Assembly: GCA_003458705.1 (NCBI GenBank) | Contig: QRVH01000002.1 | Coordinates: 1 to 64,000 of the forward strand | Length of the DNA stretch: 64,000 bases | Reading direction: 5' to 3' | From: Eubacterium sp. AF22-9 | GTDB taxonomy: Bacteria > Bacillota > Clostridia > Lachnospirales > Lachnospiraceae | Shown: in pieces, positions 48,078-59,310 of the stretch | Layout of the letters: every line of letters begins with the position of its first letter | Numbering within the stretch: position 1 is the stretch's first letter | The notes under the pieces: model-generated | Seen by the model: only the letters and a program-made list of their open reading frames with translations | Database searches by the model: none | What the model was told of the DNA's origin: nothing | Program-made: the position numbers and the translations under genes

Positions 48078-49142
48078 ATGAGATATCCTGAATTCTTATC
48101 CGAAGGCGGAACTATAGGCTTCGTTGCACCATCTTTTGGTTGTGCAACGGAGCCTTATAAAACAGCATTCGGAATGACGATTAAGAGATTCGAAAAAGAA
48201 GGTTATACAATAGAACTTGGACCTAACTGTTATGAGGACAAGGGAATTGGGATAAGCAACACACCGCAGGAATGCGGTAAGGAGCTTACACAGATGTATG
48301 AGAGCAATGTCAATGATGTGCTTATATCATGTGGCGGTGGTGAACTGATGTGTGAAATTCTGCCATATGTTGATTTTGACAGGATTAAGGCGGCAAAGCC
48401 TAAGTGGTATCTTGGGTATTCTGATAATACCAATTTCACATTTTTACAGAATACGATTGCTGATACGGCAAGTGTATACGGACCGTGTGCAGGTGCATTT
48501 GCAATGAAGGACTGGCATCAGGCACTTGTTGATACTTTCGATGTACTTCGTGGAAAAGGCTGTGAGAATAATAACGGGGTTGTGGAAAAACATGTTCACG
48601 GATATGACACATGGGAGAGAGAATCTCTAAAGAATGAGGAGAATCCTGCACCACAATATAATCTTACTGAGAAGAAGATTTTAAGAAAATATGTCGGCGA
48701 GAACGAATGTGATACGGAGATTGCATTTGAAGGAAGGCTTGTCGGCGGATGTATGGACTGTCTTGTTAATCTGACAGGCACAAGCTTTGACAAGGTTAAA
48801 GAGTTCAACGAAAGATACGCAGATGACGGAATTATATGGTTCTTAGAAAGCTGTGATCTGAATGTATTTGCAATCAGAAGGGCTATGTGGCAGATGGATA
48901 ATGCCGGATGGTTTAAGAATGTGAAGGGCTTCCTCATAGGAAGACCGCTGTGCTACGGACAGGAGATGATGGGACTTGACCAGTACAGAGCAGTTACAGG
49001 TATTGCGGCAAAGTATAATGTGCCGGTTATAATGGACTGTGATTTCGGGCATCTTTCACCTTCAATGCCGATAGTAAGCGGGGCATATACACAGGTTAAG
49101 GTTAAGGATAACGACCTTTCACTTAATTACCGTTTCTGTTAA
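48078..49142 (+). CDS. S66 family serine peptidase (LD-carboxypeptidase/MccF-like)
   Basis: A 354-residue cytosolic peptidase of the LdcA/MccF family, which trims muropeptides or cleaves peptide-nucleotide toxins such as microcin C. The N-terminal IGFVAPSFG segment, the nucleophile Ser in GYSDNT (about residue 117), the Glu of WFLESCD and the His in DFGHLSP form the Ser-Glu-His set. AAGGAGG precedes ATG 48078. No membrane segment is seen. The longer middle insertion (about 160-215) resembles MccF more than LdcA. Confidence 0.9.
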   Translation: MRYPEFLSEGGTIGFVAPSFGCATEPYKTAFGMTIKRFEKEGYTIELGPNCYEDKGIGISNTPQECGKELTQMYESNVNDVLISCGGGELMCEILPYVDFDRIKAAKPKWYLGYSDNTNFTFLQNTIADTASVYGPCAGAFAMKDWHQALVDTFDVLRGKGCENNNGVVEKHVHGYDTWERESLKNEENPAPQYNLTEKKILRKYVGENECDTEIAFEGRLVGGCMDCLVNLTGTSFDKVKEFNERYADDGIIWFLESCDLNVFAIRRAMWQMDNAGWFKNVKGFLIGRPLCYGQEMMGLDQYRAVTGIAAKYNVPVIMDCDFGHLSPSMPIVSGAYTQVKVKDNDLSLNYRFC

Positions 49143-49151
49143 TATTAATGA

Positions 49152-49180
49152 TTGAAAAACACACTTTAATAGGGTAAAAT
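49152..49180 (+). promoter_or_regulatory. Promoter of the leu-type operon
   Basis: TTGAAA (49152-49157), 17-bp spacer and TAAAAT (49175-49180). A small CCTG/CAGG hairpin stands at 49203-49216 before the AAGGAG at 49225. No T-box fits in the 57-bp leader. Confidence 0.7.
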
Positions 49181-49236
49181 GTTAAAATGACTGTTAATAA
49201 TACCTGTTATATCAGGGATAAGATAAGGAGAAAACA

Positions 49237-50996
49237 ATGGGTAGGATATTTAAGTTTGATAAAGATGTTGATACAGATCAGATTATGCATCGCAGTATCT
49301 TTTGTTTCCGACAATTGATGAGATGAAGAGTCATACATTTGAATCATTAGACTCTGATTTTGCTTCCGCTGTAAAGCCGGGAGATTTCGTTGTTGCAGAT
49401 GACAACTTTGGATGTGGTTCATCAAGAGAGCAGGCACCAAGCGTACTTAAGGCATTAGGTGTCAAGGCAGTGATTGCCAAATCATTTGCAAGAATATTCT
49501 ATCGTAATGCAATTAATATAGGACTTCCTGTTATTGTATGTAAGGAACTCCATGATGAAGTTAATGCAGGGGATGAATGTGAGCTTTCATTAGAAGAAGG
49601 AATTATCACTGTTAATGGAAAGACTTATACATGTACAAAGCTTCCAGCCAAGATGCAGGCTATTCTTAATCAGGGCGGACTTATTGCATCACTTAACGGT
49701 GAGGCAGAAGAGGCTGGAGGTGCAGCAGCACCAGCAGATGAAGCAAAGCATGGCATGACTATCGCAGAAAAGATTATCGCAAGGGCAGCAGGACTTTCTC
49801 AGGTTAAGGCTGGCGATATTGCGACTGTTACTCTTGACAGACTTATGAGTAATGATGGAACAACACATCTTACTATTGGTATGTATGAGAAGTTAAAGAA
49901 TCCTCATATTGCTGACAAGGATAAGCTTGTATGGATTGTAGACCACAATATTCCATCAGACAGTCCTAAGACAGCAGCCTCACAGAAGAAGATGAGAGAC
50001 TTTGCTAAAGCTAATGATATTAAGTTCTACGAGGGCGAGGGTGTGTGTCATCAGGTTATGATGGAAAATCATGTAGTGCCGGGTGAGCTTATATTCGGAG
50101 CAGACAGCCATACTTGTGCATATGGTGCGTTAGGTGCATTTGGTACAGGTGTTGGTTGTACAGATTATCTGTATGCAATGGTTACAGGAACATCATGGGT
50201 AATGGTTCCGGGAACATTAAGATTCAACCTTAAGGGAAAGCTTAACGATGGAGTATATGCAAGAGATTTAATACTCTCTATTATTGGAAAGATTGGCGCT
50301 AACGGTGCTAACTATAAAGCAATGGAATTTGCAGGAGAAGGCTTACACAGCCTTTCAATGGCAGACAGAATATCAATCTGTAACCTTTGCGTAGAGGCAG
50401 GTGCTAAGACTGCACTCATGGAGGTTGATGATGTTGCAATGGATTATCTTAAGGAGCATGGCAGAGAGCCAAAGGCATGCTTTACATCAGATGATGATGC
50501 AGTATTTGAGCAGGTTTATGATATTGACCTTTCAACAATACAGCCAATTGTTGCAAAGCCACATTTTGTTGACAATGTAGTTCCGGCTAAGGAATCACTT
50601 GGTGTAAAGATTGATGAAGCATTTCTTGGTTCATGTAACAATGGACGAATCGAGGATTTAAGAGTTGGTGCAGCAATTATCAAGGGCAAGAAGGTTGCTC
50701 CTAAGGTAAGATTCCTTGTAGTTCCTGCAAGCCGTTCGGTATATCTTCAGGCTATGAAAGAGGGACTCCTTGATATATTCATGGACGCAGGTGCAATTGT
50801 TATGAATCCTAACTGCTCTGTATGCTGGGGAAGCTGTCAGGGTGTTATCGGTGAGGGTGAGACTCTTATCAGCACAGGTACACGAAACTTCAAGGGACGT
50901 GCAGGACATAAGGATTCTTTCGTATATCTTGCTTCAGCGGCTACTGTTACAGCATCAGCAATCAAGGGCGAGATAGCAACAGCAGACATGGTATAA
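49237..50996 (+). CDS. Fused LeuD-LeuC aconitase-family hydratase, apparent -1 frameshift
   Basis: Restoring one T in CAGATTATGCATC near 49284-49288 joins the start MGRIFKFDKDVDTDQI with IASQYLLFPTIDEMKSHTF and gives 586 residues. Residues about 1-160 are a LeuD-like swivelling domain ([11 protein letters not shown]), then a short Ala-rich linker, then a LeuC-like domain (about 175-586) with Fe-S cysteines in GSCNNG and CSVCWGSC. The order small-large is reversed from the usual aconitase order. The substrate loop YLLF is hydrophobic, as in isopropylmalate isomerases, not Arg-containing as in homoaconitase. It precedes separate leuD and leuC genes, so a second substrate such as a methylmalate is possible. 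AAGGAG supports ATG 49237. Confidence 0.85.
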
Positions 50997-51025
50997 GACA
51001 AGGATTTAACCTCAAAGGAGTAATT

Positions 51026-51520
51026 ATGAACGAGAAATTTAGCGGTAAAGTATGGGTACTTGGTGATGACATTGATACAGATATCATTATCCCTACAGAG
51101 TATCTTGCATTAAAGACAGTAGAAGATATGAAGCCATATGCATTTTCGCCATTAAGACCAGAACTTGCAGGTCAGATTAAGCCAGGCGACATCATTGTTG
51201 CAGGAAAGAACTTTGGTTGTGGTTCATCAAGAGAGCAGGCACCTGAGGTTATTAAGGCATTAGGTATTAAATGTGTTATTGCCAAATCATATGCAAGAAT
51301 ATTCTTTAGAAATTCTATTAATAACGGACTTCTCCTTATAGAGAATGCAGACCTTCACGACGCAGTTAAAGAAGGCGATACTATTGATGTTGAAGTAAAT
51401 GCACAGATTACACACAATGGAAAAGCATATCCTATTGCTTCACTTCCTGATAATCTTGTGGATATACTTAATGCAGGCGGACTTGTTAAGGCAATGAGAA
51501 AGCTTAACGGTCTTGACTAA
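51026..51520 (+). CDS. leuD: 3-isopropylmalate dehydratase small subunit
   Basis: The 164-residue swivelling subunit of isopropylmalate isomerase in leucine synthesis. It contains [15 protein letters not shown] with a hydrophobic YLAL substrate loop, [15 protein letters not shown] and the ending [15 protein letters not shown] precedes ATG. It lies 29 bp after the fused paralogue and 20 bp before leuC. The order leuD-leuC is the reverse of the common leuC-leuD order, although it mirrors the order of domains in the fusion. Confidence 0.95.
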   Translation: MNEKFSGKVWVLGDDIDTDIIIPTEYLALKTVEDMKPYAFSPLRPELAGQIKPGDIIVAGKNFGCGSSREQAPEVIKALGIKCVIAKSYARIFFRNSINNGLLLIENADLHDAVKEGDTIDVEVNAQITHNGKAYPIASLPDNLVDILNAGGLVKAMRKLNGLD

Positions 51521-51540
51521 GACAGGGAGAGGTAAGAATA

Positions 51541-52782
51541 ATGGGACATACAATTATTGAAAAGATTATTGGAAAGAATATTGGCAGGGAAGTAAAGCCG
51601 GGAGATATCGTAACTGTTAATGTTGACAGAGTAATGATTCACGACATTTTTATTCCATTTGTTAAAGAGAAGTTCGAAGAGATGGGATTTACTAAGATAT
51701 GGGACCCTGACAAAGCAGTTCTTATATATGACCACCTTGTTCCAGCAAGTCAGGTTGATGATACAAGACATTTCCGTATTGGTAATGAATTCGTTGAAAA
51801 GTACGGAATGAAGAATATCCACCGTTCAGACGGAATCTGCCATCAGTTAATGACAGAGGCAGGTTATGTAAAGCCGGGAGATATCGCATTTGGTACAGAC
51901 AGCCACACAACAACATATGGCTGTGTTGGTGCATTTTCATCGGGTATCGGATATACAGAGATGGCAAGTGTATTAGGAACAGGCAAAATGTGGGTTAAAG
52001 TTCCACAGACTATCAAGGTAACAGTTAATGGAAAGCTTCCAGCGAATGTCCGTTCTAAGGATATCATATTAAGACTTATCGGTGACCTTGGAGCAGATGG
52101 CGCAACTTATCAGGCACTTGAGTTCACAGGTTCAACAATCGATGAGATGAGCGTTGCAAGCCGTATGACTATGTCTAACATGGCTATTGAAGCTGGTGCC
52201 AAATGTGCTCTTTTTACACCAGATGAAAAGACAGCAGAGTATTGCAATGTAGAACTTACAGATGAATTAAAGGATTTAAAGGGAGATGCGGATGCAGTAT
52301 ATGCAAGAGAGATTACATATAATGCAGAGGATTTAGTTCCGGTTCTTGCATGTCCTTCACAGGTAGATAACATCAAACCTGTTACAGAGCTTGCCGGAAC
52401 AGCAGTAGACCAGGTATTTATAGGCTCATGTACTAACGGAAGATTAGAGGATCTTCAGTGTGCAGCAGCTATTCTTAAGGGTAAGAAGGTTGCACCATTT
52501 GTTAAGTTGATAGTTACTCCTGCAAGCCGCAAGATATATAAAGAAGCACTTGCAGATGGAACACTTGAGACACTTGTTGAAGCCGGTGCAATTGTTACAC
52601 ATCCGGGATGCGGATTATGCTGTGGACGAACAGGCGGAATTCTTACTGACGGAGAGGTAGTTGTTGCAACTAACAACAGAAACTTCCTTGGAAGAATGGG
52701 AACAAGCAAGGTTAAGATATTCCTTGCGTCCCCTGCTACAGCGGCAGCAAGTGCTATTGCTGGAAAGATTGTGGAGGCTTAA
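51541..52782 (+). CDS. leuC: 3-isopropylmalate dehydratase large subunit
   Basis: The 413-residue catalytic subunit that interconverts 2- and 3-isopropylmalate through a 4Fe-4S cluster. The cluster cysteines lie in GSCTNGRLEDL (near residue 298) and HPGCGLCCGR. VDRVMIHDIF, VCHQLM-like ICHQLM, and the SHTTTYG segment are typical. It is the short archaeal/clostridial type rather than the 470-residue form. AGAGG precedes ATG. Its TAA (52780-52782) shares three bases with the stop of the converging gene. Confidence 0.95.
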   Translation: MGHTIIEKIIGKNIGREVKPGDIVTVNVDRVMIHDIFIPFVKEKFEEMGFTKIWDPDKAVLIYDHLVPASQVDDTRHFRIGNEFVEKYGMKNIHRSDGICHQLMTEAGYVKPGDIAFGTDSHTTTYGCVGAFSSGIGYTEMASVLGTGKMWVKVPQTIKVTVNGKLPANVRSKDIILRLIGDLGADGATYQALEFTGSTIDEMSVASRMTMSNMAIEAGAKCALFTPDEKTAEYCNVELTDELKDLKGDADAVYAREITYNAEDLVPVLACPSQVDNIKPVTELAGTAVDQVFIGSCTNGRLEDLQCAAAILKGKKVAPFVKLIVTPASRKIYKEALADGTLETLVEAGAIVTHPGCGLCCGRTGGILTDGEVVVATNNRNFLGRMGTSKVKIFLASPATAAASAIAGKIVEA

Positions 52783-53588
52783 GAGATAGACTTCACATAA
52801 TTTCTGAAATTCTTAGACAATATAATATTGTGATAAAGGGAGGCATATTCTACAGAGGATATGCCTTCTATGTAATTAGGGGTATAAGCTATGTTTATCA
52901 GTCCTGAAAGCATGTCAATGGCTTTATTATAGGCGACAGCAGCTTCATTTTCTGAAAGGAACTCGCCAAGGATGTAATCTCCATTGATATGAATCTTAGT
53001 TCTGTACATAATCCGCCCATTCTTAGAAAACTGTGTTACTCCGTTATAGCGGTTTATCACCTGTATATTCTCATATCTGTAATCGTGAGTATCCCCATTT
53101 TTAAATACATAATCTCTGCCTTTTACAGAGTGGCTTCTTATGCCAAATCTTGAAAGTATGCTTGTCTGCATGCCATAATCATTTACAAAATAATACCCGC
53201 CACGGCTCATAATTGTGTGGTTGGAATAGTAAAAAAGGTCATCAGTAGAAAACTGTAAAACCTCATGTTCTTTGAGAAAATACAGGAAATATTTATGGCA
53301 CATATATATAGGTGTCTTTATATAAATGTTGTTATCCCTGAAATTGATAATTGAGATGTATTTATCAAGAGAAAGTGTCATTGCTTCATTATATGAAGTT
53401 GTTCTGTGGTCAGTATCAATCCAGTGGTCAGAAGAATTGTTTATTATTTCACAGGCTTCATTGTAGATGGCATGGCAGAAAGCCTCGTCAGAGGAACTTC
53501 CGAGGCTGATGTGTTTATTCTTATATGTAAATGACGCACGGTAATATATTTCACCGCTTTTCTTTCTTGCCTCGTAGACTCCTGTCAT
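52779..53588 (-). CDS. AP2/HNH-like DNA-binding protein
   Basis: A 269-residue protein resembling HNH endonucleases that carry AP2 DNA-binding repeats. An AP2-like segment lies at about 3-45 (GVYEARKKSGEIYYRASFTY) and a second at about 192-232 (GVTQFSKNGRIMYRTKIHIN, then AAVAYNKAIDML). Between them, KNGDTHDYRYENIQVINR looks like the HNH tail N-x-N-L/V, but a full catalytic HNH set is not evident. It could be a homing endonuclease relative kept as a regulator. It converges with leuC, and the 4-bp TTAA carries both stop codons. Confidence 0.6.
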   Translation of the reverse strand: MTGVYEARKKSGEIYYRASFTYKNKHISLGSSSDEAFCHAIYNEACEIINNSSDHWIDTDHRTTSYNEAMTLSLDKYISIINFRDNNIYIKTPIYMCHKYFLYFLKEHEVLQFSTDDLFYYSNHTIMSRGGYYFVNDYGMQTSILSRFGIRSHSVKGRDYVFKNGDTHDYRYENIQVINRYNGVTQFSKNGRIMYRTKIHINGDYILGEFLSENEAAVAYNKAIDMLSGLINIAYTPNYIEGISSVEYASLYHNIILSKNFRNYVKSIS

Positions 53589-53720
53589 AGTGTAACTCCT
53601 TTAAACATTGCTAAATGGATTATAACATATATAAAAAGAATGCGGGAAAACATATAAGTGAAATGTGTAGAAAATGTGGCAAAATATCAAACAAATGGTG
53701 AAACTGATATATAAAGGGTA

Positions 53721-53750
53721 TTGTTTTTGCACAGAAGTCTGTTGTATAAT
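53721..53750 (+). promoter_or_regulatory. Promoter of thrC
   Basis: TTGTTT (53721-53726), 18-bp spacer, TATAAT (53745-53750). The 50-bp leader contains a small imperfect GCCT/AGGC hairpin (53758-53778) but no T-box. Confidence 0.65.
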
Positions 53751-53808
53751 ATCAAAAGCCTACGACATTTACGCAGGCACACTATATTAATTATGAGGTG
53801 GATTAAAG

Positions 53809-55296
53809 ATGAGCATGTTCTACAGAAGTACTAGAGACGACAGTGTTAAGGTTACTGCATCACAGGCTATTTTAAAGGGTCTGGCAGCAGACGGAGGACT
53901 TTTTGTACCAGAGAGTATTCCATCATTAGATAAAAGCTTAGAAGAGTTGTCTAAGATGAATTATAAGGAAGTAGCTTATGAAGTTATGAAGCTTATGCTT
54001 GATGATTTCACAGAGGAAGAACTTAAGAGCTGCATAGACAGAGCTTATGATTCTAAGTTCGATACAGAGGAGATGACTCCACTTGTTAAGGTTGAGAATG
54101 AATATTTCCTTGAGCTTTTCCACGGAGCTACAATAGCATTCAAGGATATGGCACTTTCTATCCTTCCACATCTTCTTACAACTTCTGCTAAGAAGAACAA
54201 TGTTAAGAATGAAATCGTTATTCTTACAGCTACATCAGGAGATACAGGAAAGGCTGCTTTGGCCGGATTTGCTAATGTTCCTGGAACTAAGATTATTGTA
54301 TTCTATCCTAAGAACGGTGTAAGTCCTATTCAGGAGAAGCAGATGGTTACCCAGAAGGGTGACAATACATATGTAATCGGAATCAAGGGTAACTTTGATG
54401 ACGCACAGACAGGTGTTAAGAACATTTTCTCTGATAAGGAATTAGAGAAGGTTATGAGTGACGCCGGATTCCAGTTCTCATCAGCTAATTCAATCAACAT
54501 CGGAAGACTTGTTCCTCAGATTGTTTATTATGTATATGCATATGCCAAGTTATTAGCTAATGGAGAGATTAAGGATGGCGAGAAGATAAATGTGGTTGTT
54601 CCTACAGGTAACTTCGGTAATATCTTAGCTGCATTTTACGCTAAGAATATGGGACTTCCTATTAATAAATTTATCTGTGCATCTAATGAGAATAAGGTAT
54701 TATATGACTTCTTCACAACAGGTGAATATGACAGAAACAGAGAATTTGTTCTTACAACTTCACCATCTATGGATATACTTATCTCAAGCAACCTTGAGAG
54801 ACTTATATACAGAATTGCCGGTAACAATGCAGCTAAGAATGCAGAACTTATGGCATCATTAAAGTCAGAAGGAAAGTATAAGATTACAGATGAGATGAAG
54901 GCACAGTTATCTGACTTCTATGGCAATTATGCTACAGAGGCAGAAGATGCTGCTACAATCAAGAAGATATATGAAGACTGTGGATATGTAATTGATACAC
55001 ATACTTCAGTTGCTGCAACTGTATATGATAAGTACAGAAAGGAAACTGGTGACACAACTAAGACAGTTATTGCTTCAACAGCAAGCCCATATAAGTTTAC
55101 AAGAAGCGTTATGAATGCTATTGATTCTAAATATGATTCAATGGGAGATTTCGAACTTGTAGATGAACTTAGCAAGATAAGCAATGTCAAAGTTCCTAAC
55201 GCAATCGAAGAAATCAGAACAGCTCCTGTTCTTCATGATACAGTATGCGATTCTGATAAGATGTGTGATGAAGTTAAGAAGATCCTTGGAATCTAG
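53809..55296 (+). CDS. thrC: Threonine synthase
   Basis: PLP-dependent enzyme converting O-phosphohomoserine to threonine. The 495-residue protein is the longer two-domain form: the N-terminal MFYRSTRD and LAADGGLFVP segments, PLP lysine in the HGATIAFKDMAL motif (about residue 112), TATSGDTGKAAL, and the PTGNFGNILAA phosphate-binding loop. GAGGTGG precedes ATG. It is a single-gene unit between its own promoter and a terminator. Confidence 0.96.
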   Translation: MSMFYRSTRDDSVKVTASQAILKGLAADGGLFVPESIPSLDKSLEELSKMNYKEVAYEVMKLMLDDFTEEELKSCIDRAYDSKFDTEEMTPLVKVENEYFLELFHGATIAFKDMALSILPHLLTTSAKKNNVKNEIVILTATSGDTGKAALAGFANVPGTKIIVFYPKNGVSPIQEKQMVTQKGDNTYVIGIKGNFDDAQTGVKNIFSDKELEKVMSDAGFQFSSANSINIGRLVPQIVYYVYAYAKLLANGEIKDGEKINVVVPTGNFGNILAAFYAKNMGLPINKFICASNENKVLYDFFTTGEYDRNREFVLTTSPSMDILISSNLERLIYRIAGNNAAKNAELMASLKSEGKYKITDEMKAQLSDFYGNYATEAEDAATIKKIYEDCGYVIDTHTSVAATVYDKYRKETGDTTKTVIASTASPYKFTRSVMNAIDSKYDSMGDFELVDELSKISNVKVPNAIEEIRTAPVLHDTVCDSDKMCDEVKKILGI

Positions 55297-55319
55297 TAAA
55301 TATAATGAAAATTAATGAG

Positions 55320-55364
55320 GCTGCAGCTTTAATGGTTTTGTACCGTTAGAACTGTAGCTTTTTT
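55320..55364 (+). terminator. Terminator of thrC
   Basis: GCTGCAGCTTTAATGGT pairs with ACCGTTAGAACTGTAGC with a few mismatches, followed by TTTTTT. Confidence 0.8.
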
Positions 55365-55425
55365 AATTAATACCGTTTTGTTTAAGAAGTTTATAAATTA
55401 TTTATAGAAAAAAGAAATATTGTTG

Positions 55426-55494
55426 TTGACATCATGTAAGGGTAGTGATATCTTAAATGTATCGATATTAGCACTCCAATCTAATGAGTGCTAA
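55426..55494 (+). promoter_or_regulatory. Heat-shock promoter with perfect CIRCE operator
   Basis: TTGACA (55426-55431), 17-bp spacer, TATCTT (55449-55454). Just downstream stands TTAGCACTC-N9-GAGTGCTAA (55468-55494), an exact match to the CIRCE operator bound by HrcA. The operon thus represses itself until heat or misfolding inactivates HrcA. An in-frame ATG inside the operator (55484) is not the start of hrcA. Confidence 0.96.
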
Positions 55495-55516
55495 CAAGAT
55501 GAAAGGAGAGGATGCC

Positions 55517-56611
55517 ATGGAGACGGATGGACGACTGGATGACCGTAAGGTTAAGATACTTAAAGCTGTTATTCAGAATTATCTTGATACCGGAGAACCG
55601 GTTGGCTCAAGAACGATTTCCAAGCTGACTGACTTACAGCTAAGTTCAGCAACTATAAGGAATGAGATGGCAGACTTAGAAGAGCTTGGCTACATTGTAC
55701 AGCCACACACCTCTGCTGGAAGAATTCCAACTGATAAGGGCTACAGATTATATGTTGATGATTTGATGGCTCAGAAAGAGGAAGAGATATCCTTAAGAGA
55801 ACAGCAGGTTGGTGATAAAGAGAAAGAACTTGATTCTATGAAGGATGCCTTATCAGAGAAGGTTGACAGAGTAGAAGAACTTCTTCAGAATGTAGCAAAG
55901 GTTCTGGCAAATAATACTAATTATGCCACGATGATAACAACTCCTAAGGTAACTGGTAATAAGTTAAGATTTGTTCAGCTTTCTCAGCTTGAACCGAATA
56001 AGCTTCTTGCTGTTATTGTTATGGAAGGTAATCTTATAAGGAACAAGGTTATAACTATCAGCGAGGATATTTCACCAGAGAATCTTCTGAAGCTTAATCT
56101 TCTTCTTAATACAACACTCACAGGTCTTACATTGCAGGAAATGCATCTGGGACTTATATCCAAGATGGAGAGCCAGGCAGGTGAGCATATGGGTATTGTT
56201 AAAGAAGTGTTAGACGCGATTGTTGAGACTATAAGTAAGGCTGACGACCTGAAGATATACACAAGCGGCGCAACTAACATATTCAAGTATCCGGAGCTTA
56301 GTGATTCCGGGAAAGCAAGTGAGCTTATATATGCCTTGGAGGAAAAACAGGGCTTGTCTGGACTTGTTAATGACAAGGATGATTCAGATAAGACTGAAGA
56401 TGATAACCACGGCATTCAGGTATATATAGGAAATGAAACACCGGTTGAGTCCATGAAGGACTGTAGTGTGGTAACAGCCACATATGAATTGCAGGATGGA
56501 ATGAAGGGAACAATTGGTATTATTGGACCGAAGCGTATGGATTATGAAAAGGTTGTTGATACCTTAAAAGAGATGCAGACGCATTTGGATGATGTATTTA
56601 AGAAAACTTAG
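55517..56611 (+). CDS. hrcA: Heat-inducible transcription repressor HrcA
   Basis: A 364-residue repressor binding the CIRCE operator just upstream. The N-terminal winged helix (RKVKILKAVIQNYLDTGEPVGS, spread over residues 8-30, and SSATIRNEMADLEELG) is typical, then a GAF-like domain and the C-terminal GTIGIIGPKRMDYEKV segment. ATG 55517 has AGGAGAGG before it and fits the family start. The next genes are grpE, dnaK and dnaJ. Confidence 0.97.
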   Translation: METDGRLDDRKVKILKAVIQNYLDTGEPVGSRTISKLTDLQLSSATIRNEMADLEELGYIVQPHTSAGRIPTDKGYRLYVDDLMAQKEEEISLREQQVGDKEKELDSMKDALSEKVDRVEELLQNVAKVLANNTNYATMITTPKVTGNKLRFVQLSQLEPNKLLAVIVMEGNLIRNKVITISEDISPENLLKLNLLLNTTLTGLTLQEMHLGLISKMESQAGEHMGIVKEVLDAIVETISKADDLKIYTSGATNIFKYPELSDSGKASELIYALEEKQGLSGLVNDKDDSDKTEDDNHGIQVYIGNETPVESMKDCSVVTATYELQDGMKGTIGIIGPKRMDYEKVVDTLKEMQTHLDDVFKKT

Positions 56612-56628
56612 GAAAGGTTGGTATTGAA

Positions 56629-57267
56629 GTGTCAAAGGATGTAAAGAAAAAGAAATCAGAAGAGACAGTTCAGGATGAAGTAAAGAATCAGGAGACTGAT
56701 GCTAAGAAAGAAGAAGCCTGCAACTGCGAATCAGAATGTAAGGCTGATGAAAGTCAGAATGCATGCGAAGCTGATGAATCAGACAAGGCCGAGGCACAGG
56801 ATGAGAGCACTGAGAGCTCTAAGAAGAAGGATCCTAAGGATGCAGTTATAGAAGAACTTCAGGACAGAGTAAAGAGGCAGATGGCTGAGTTTGATAATTT
56901 CAGAAAGAGAACAGAGAAAGAGAAATCTACTATGTTCGAGATGGGAGCCTCAGATATCATTAAGAAGCTTTTACCTATTGTTGATAATTTCGACAGAGGA
57001 TTTAAGAGTGTGACAGATGAGGAACTTGAAACTCCATTCGCTAAGGGAATGGATATGGTTCACAAGCAGCTTTTAAAGATGCTTGAGGATGCAGATGTTA
57101 AGCCTATCGAAGCTTTAGGCGGCGAGTTCAATCCGGATTTCCACAACGCAGTAATGCATGTTGAGGATGATTCAGTTGGAGAGAACATCGTGGTTGAAGA
57201 GTTTGAAAAGGGCTACACATACAGAGACCAGGTTATAAGACACAGCATGGTCAAGGTTGCTAACTAG
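56629..57267 (+). CDS. grpE: Nucleotide exchange factor GrpE with Cys-rich acidic N-terminus
   Basis: A 212-residue co-chaperone that releases ADP from DnaK. The C-terminal part from about residue 85 is normal (MAEFDNFRKRTEKEKS, VLPIVDNFDRG-like LLPIVDNFDRG, GEFNPDFHNAVMHVEDD). The first 75 residues are Glu/Lys/Asp-rich and contain four cysteines (31, 33, 37, 46), uncommon in this disordered segment. The start is GTG 56629, 17 bp after hrcA. Confidence 0.95.
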   Translation: MSKDVKKKKSEETVQDEVKNQETDAKKEEACNCESECKADESQNACEADESDKAEAQDESTESSKKKDPKDAVIEELQDRVKRQMAEFDNFRKRTEKEKSTMFEMGASDIIKKLLPIVDNFDRGFKSVTDEELETPFAKGMDMVHKQLLKMLEDADVKPIEALGGEFNPDFHNAVMHVEDDSVGENIVVEEFEKGYTYRDQVIRHSMVKVAN

Positions 57268-57319
57268 CGGTAAGCCAGAAAGCATAAGTAACACAAGGTA
57301 TTAATCAATTTAATTATAG

Positions 57320-59221
<1,902 letters not shown>

Positions 59222-59310
59222 TTGTCAGTAATGACTGACTGAAATAAGGACTGCATGGGGTGAGAACTCCGTGCAGTTTCTGTTGATTAAATAAGAAAGA
59301 GGAAGCAATC

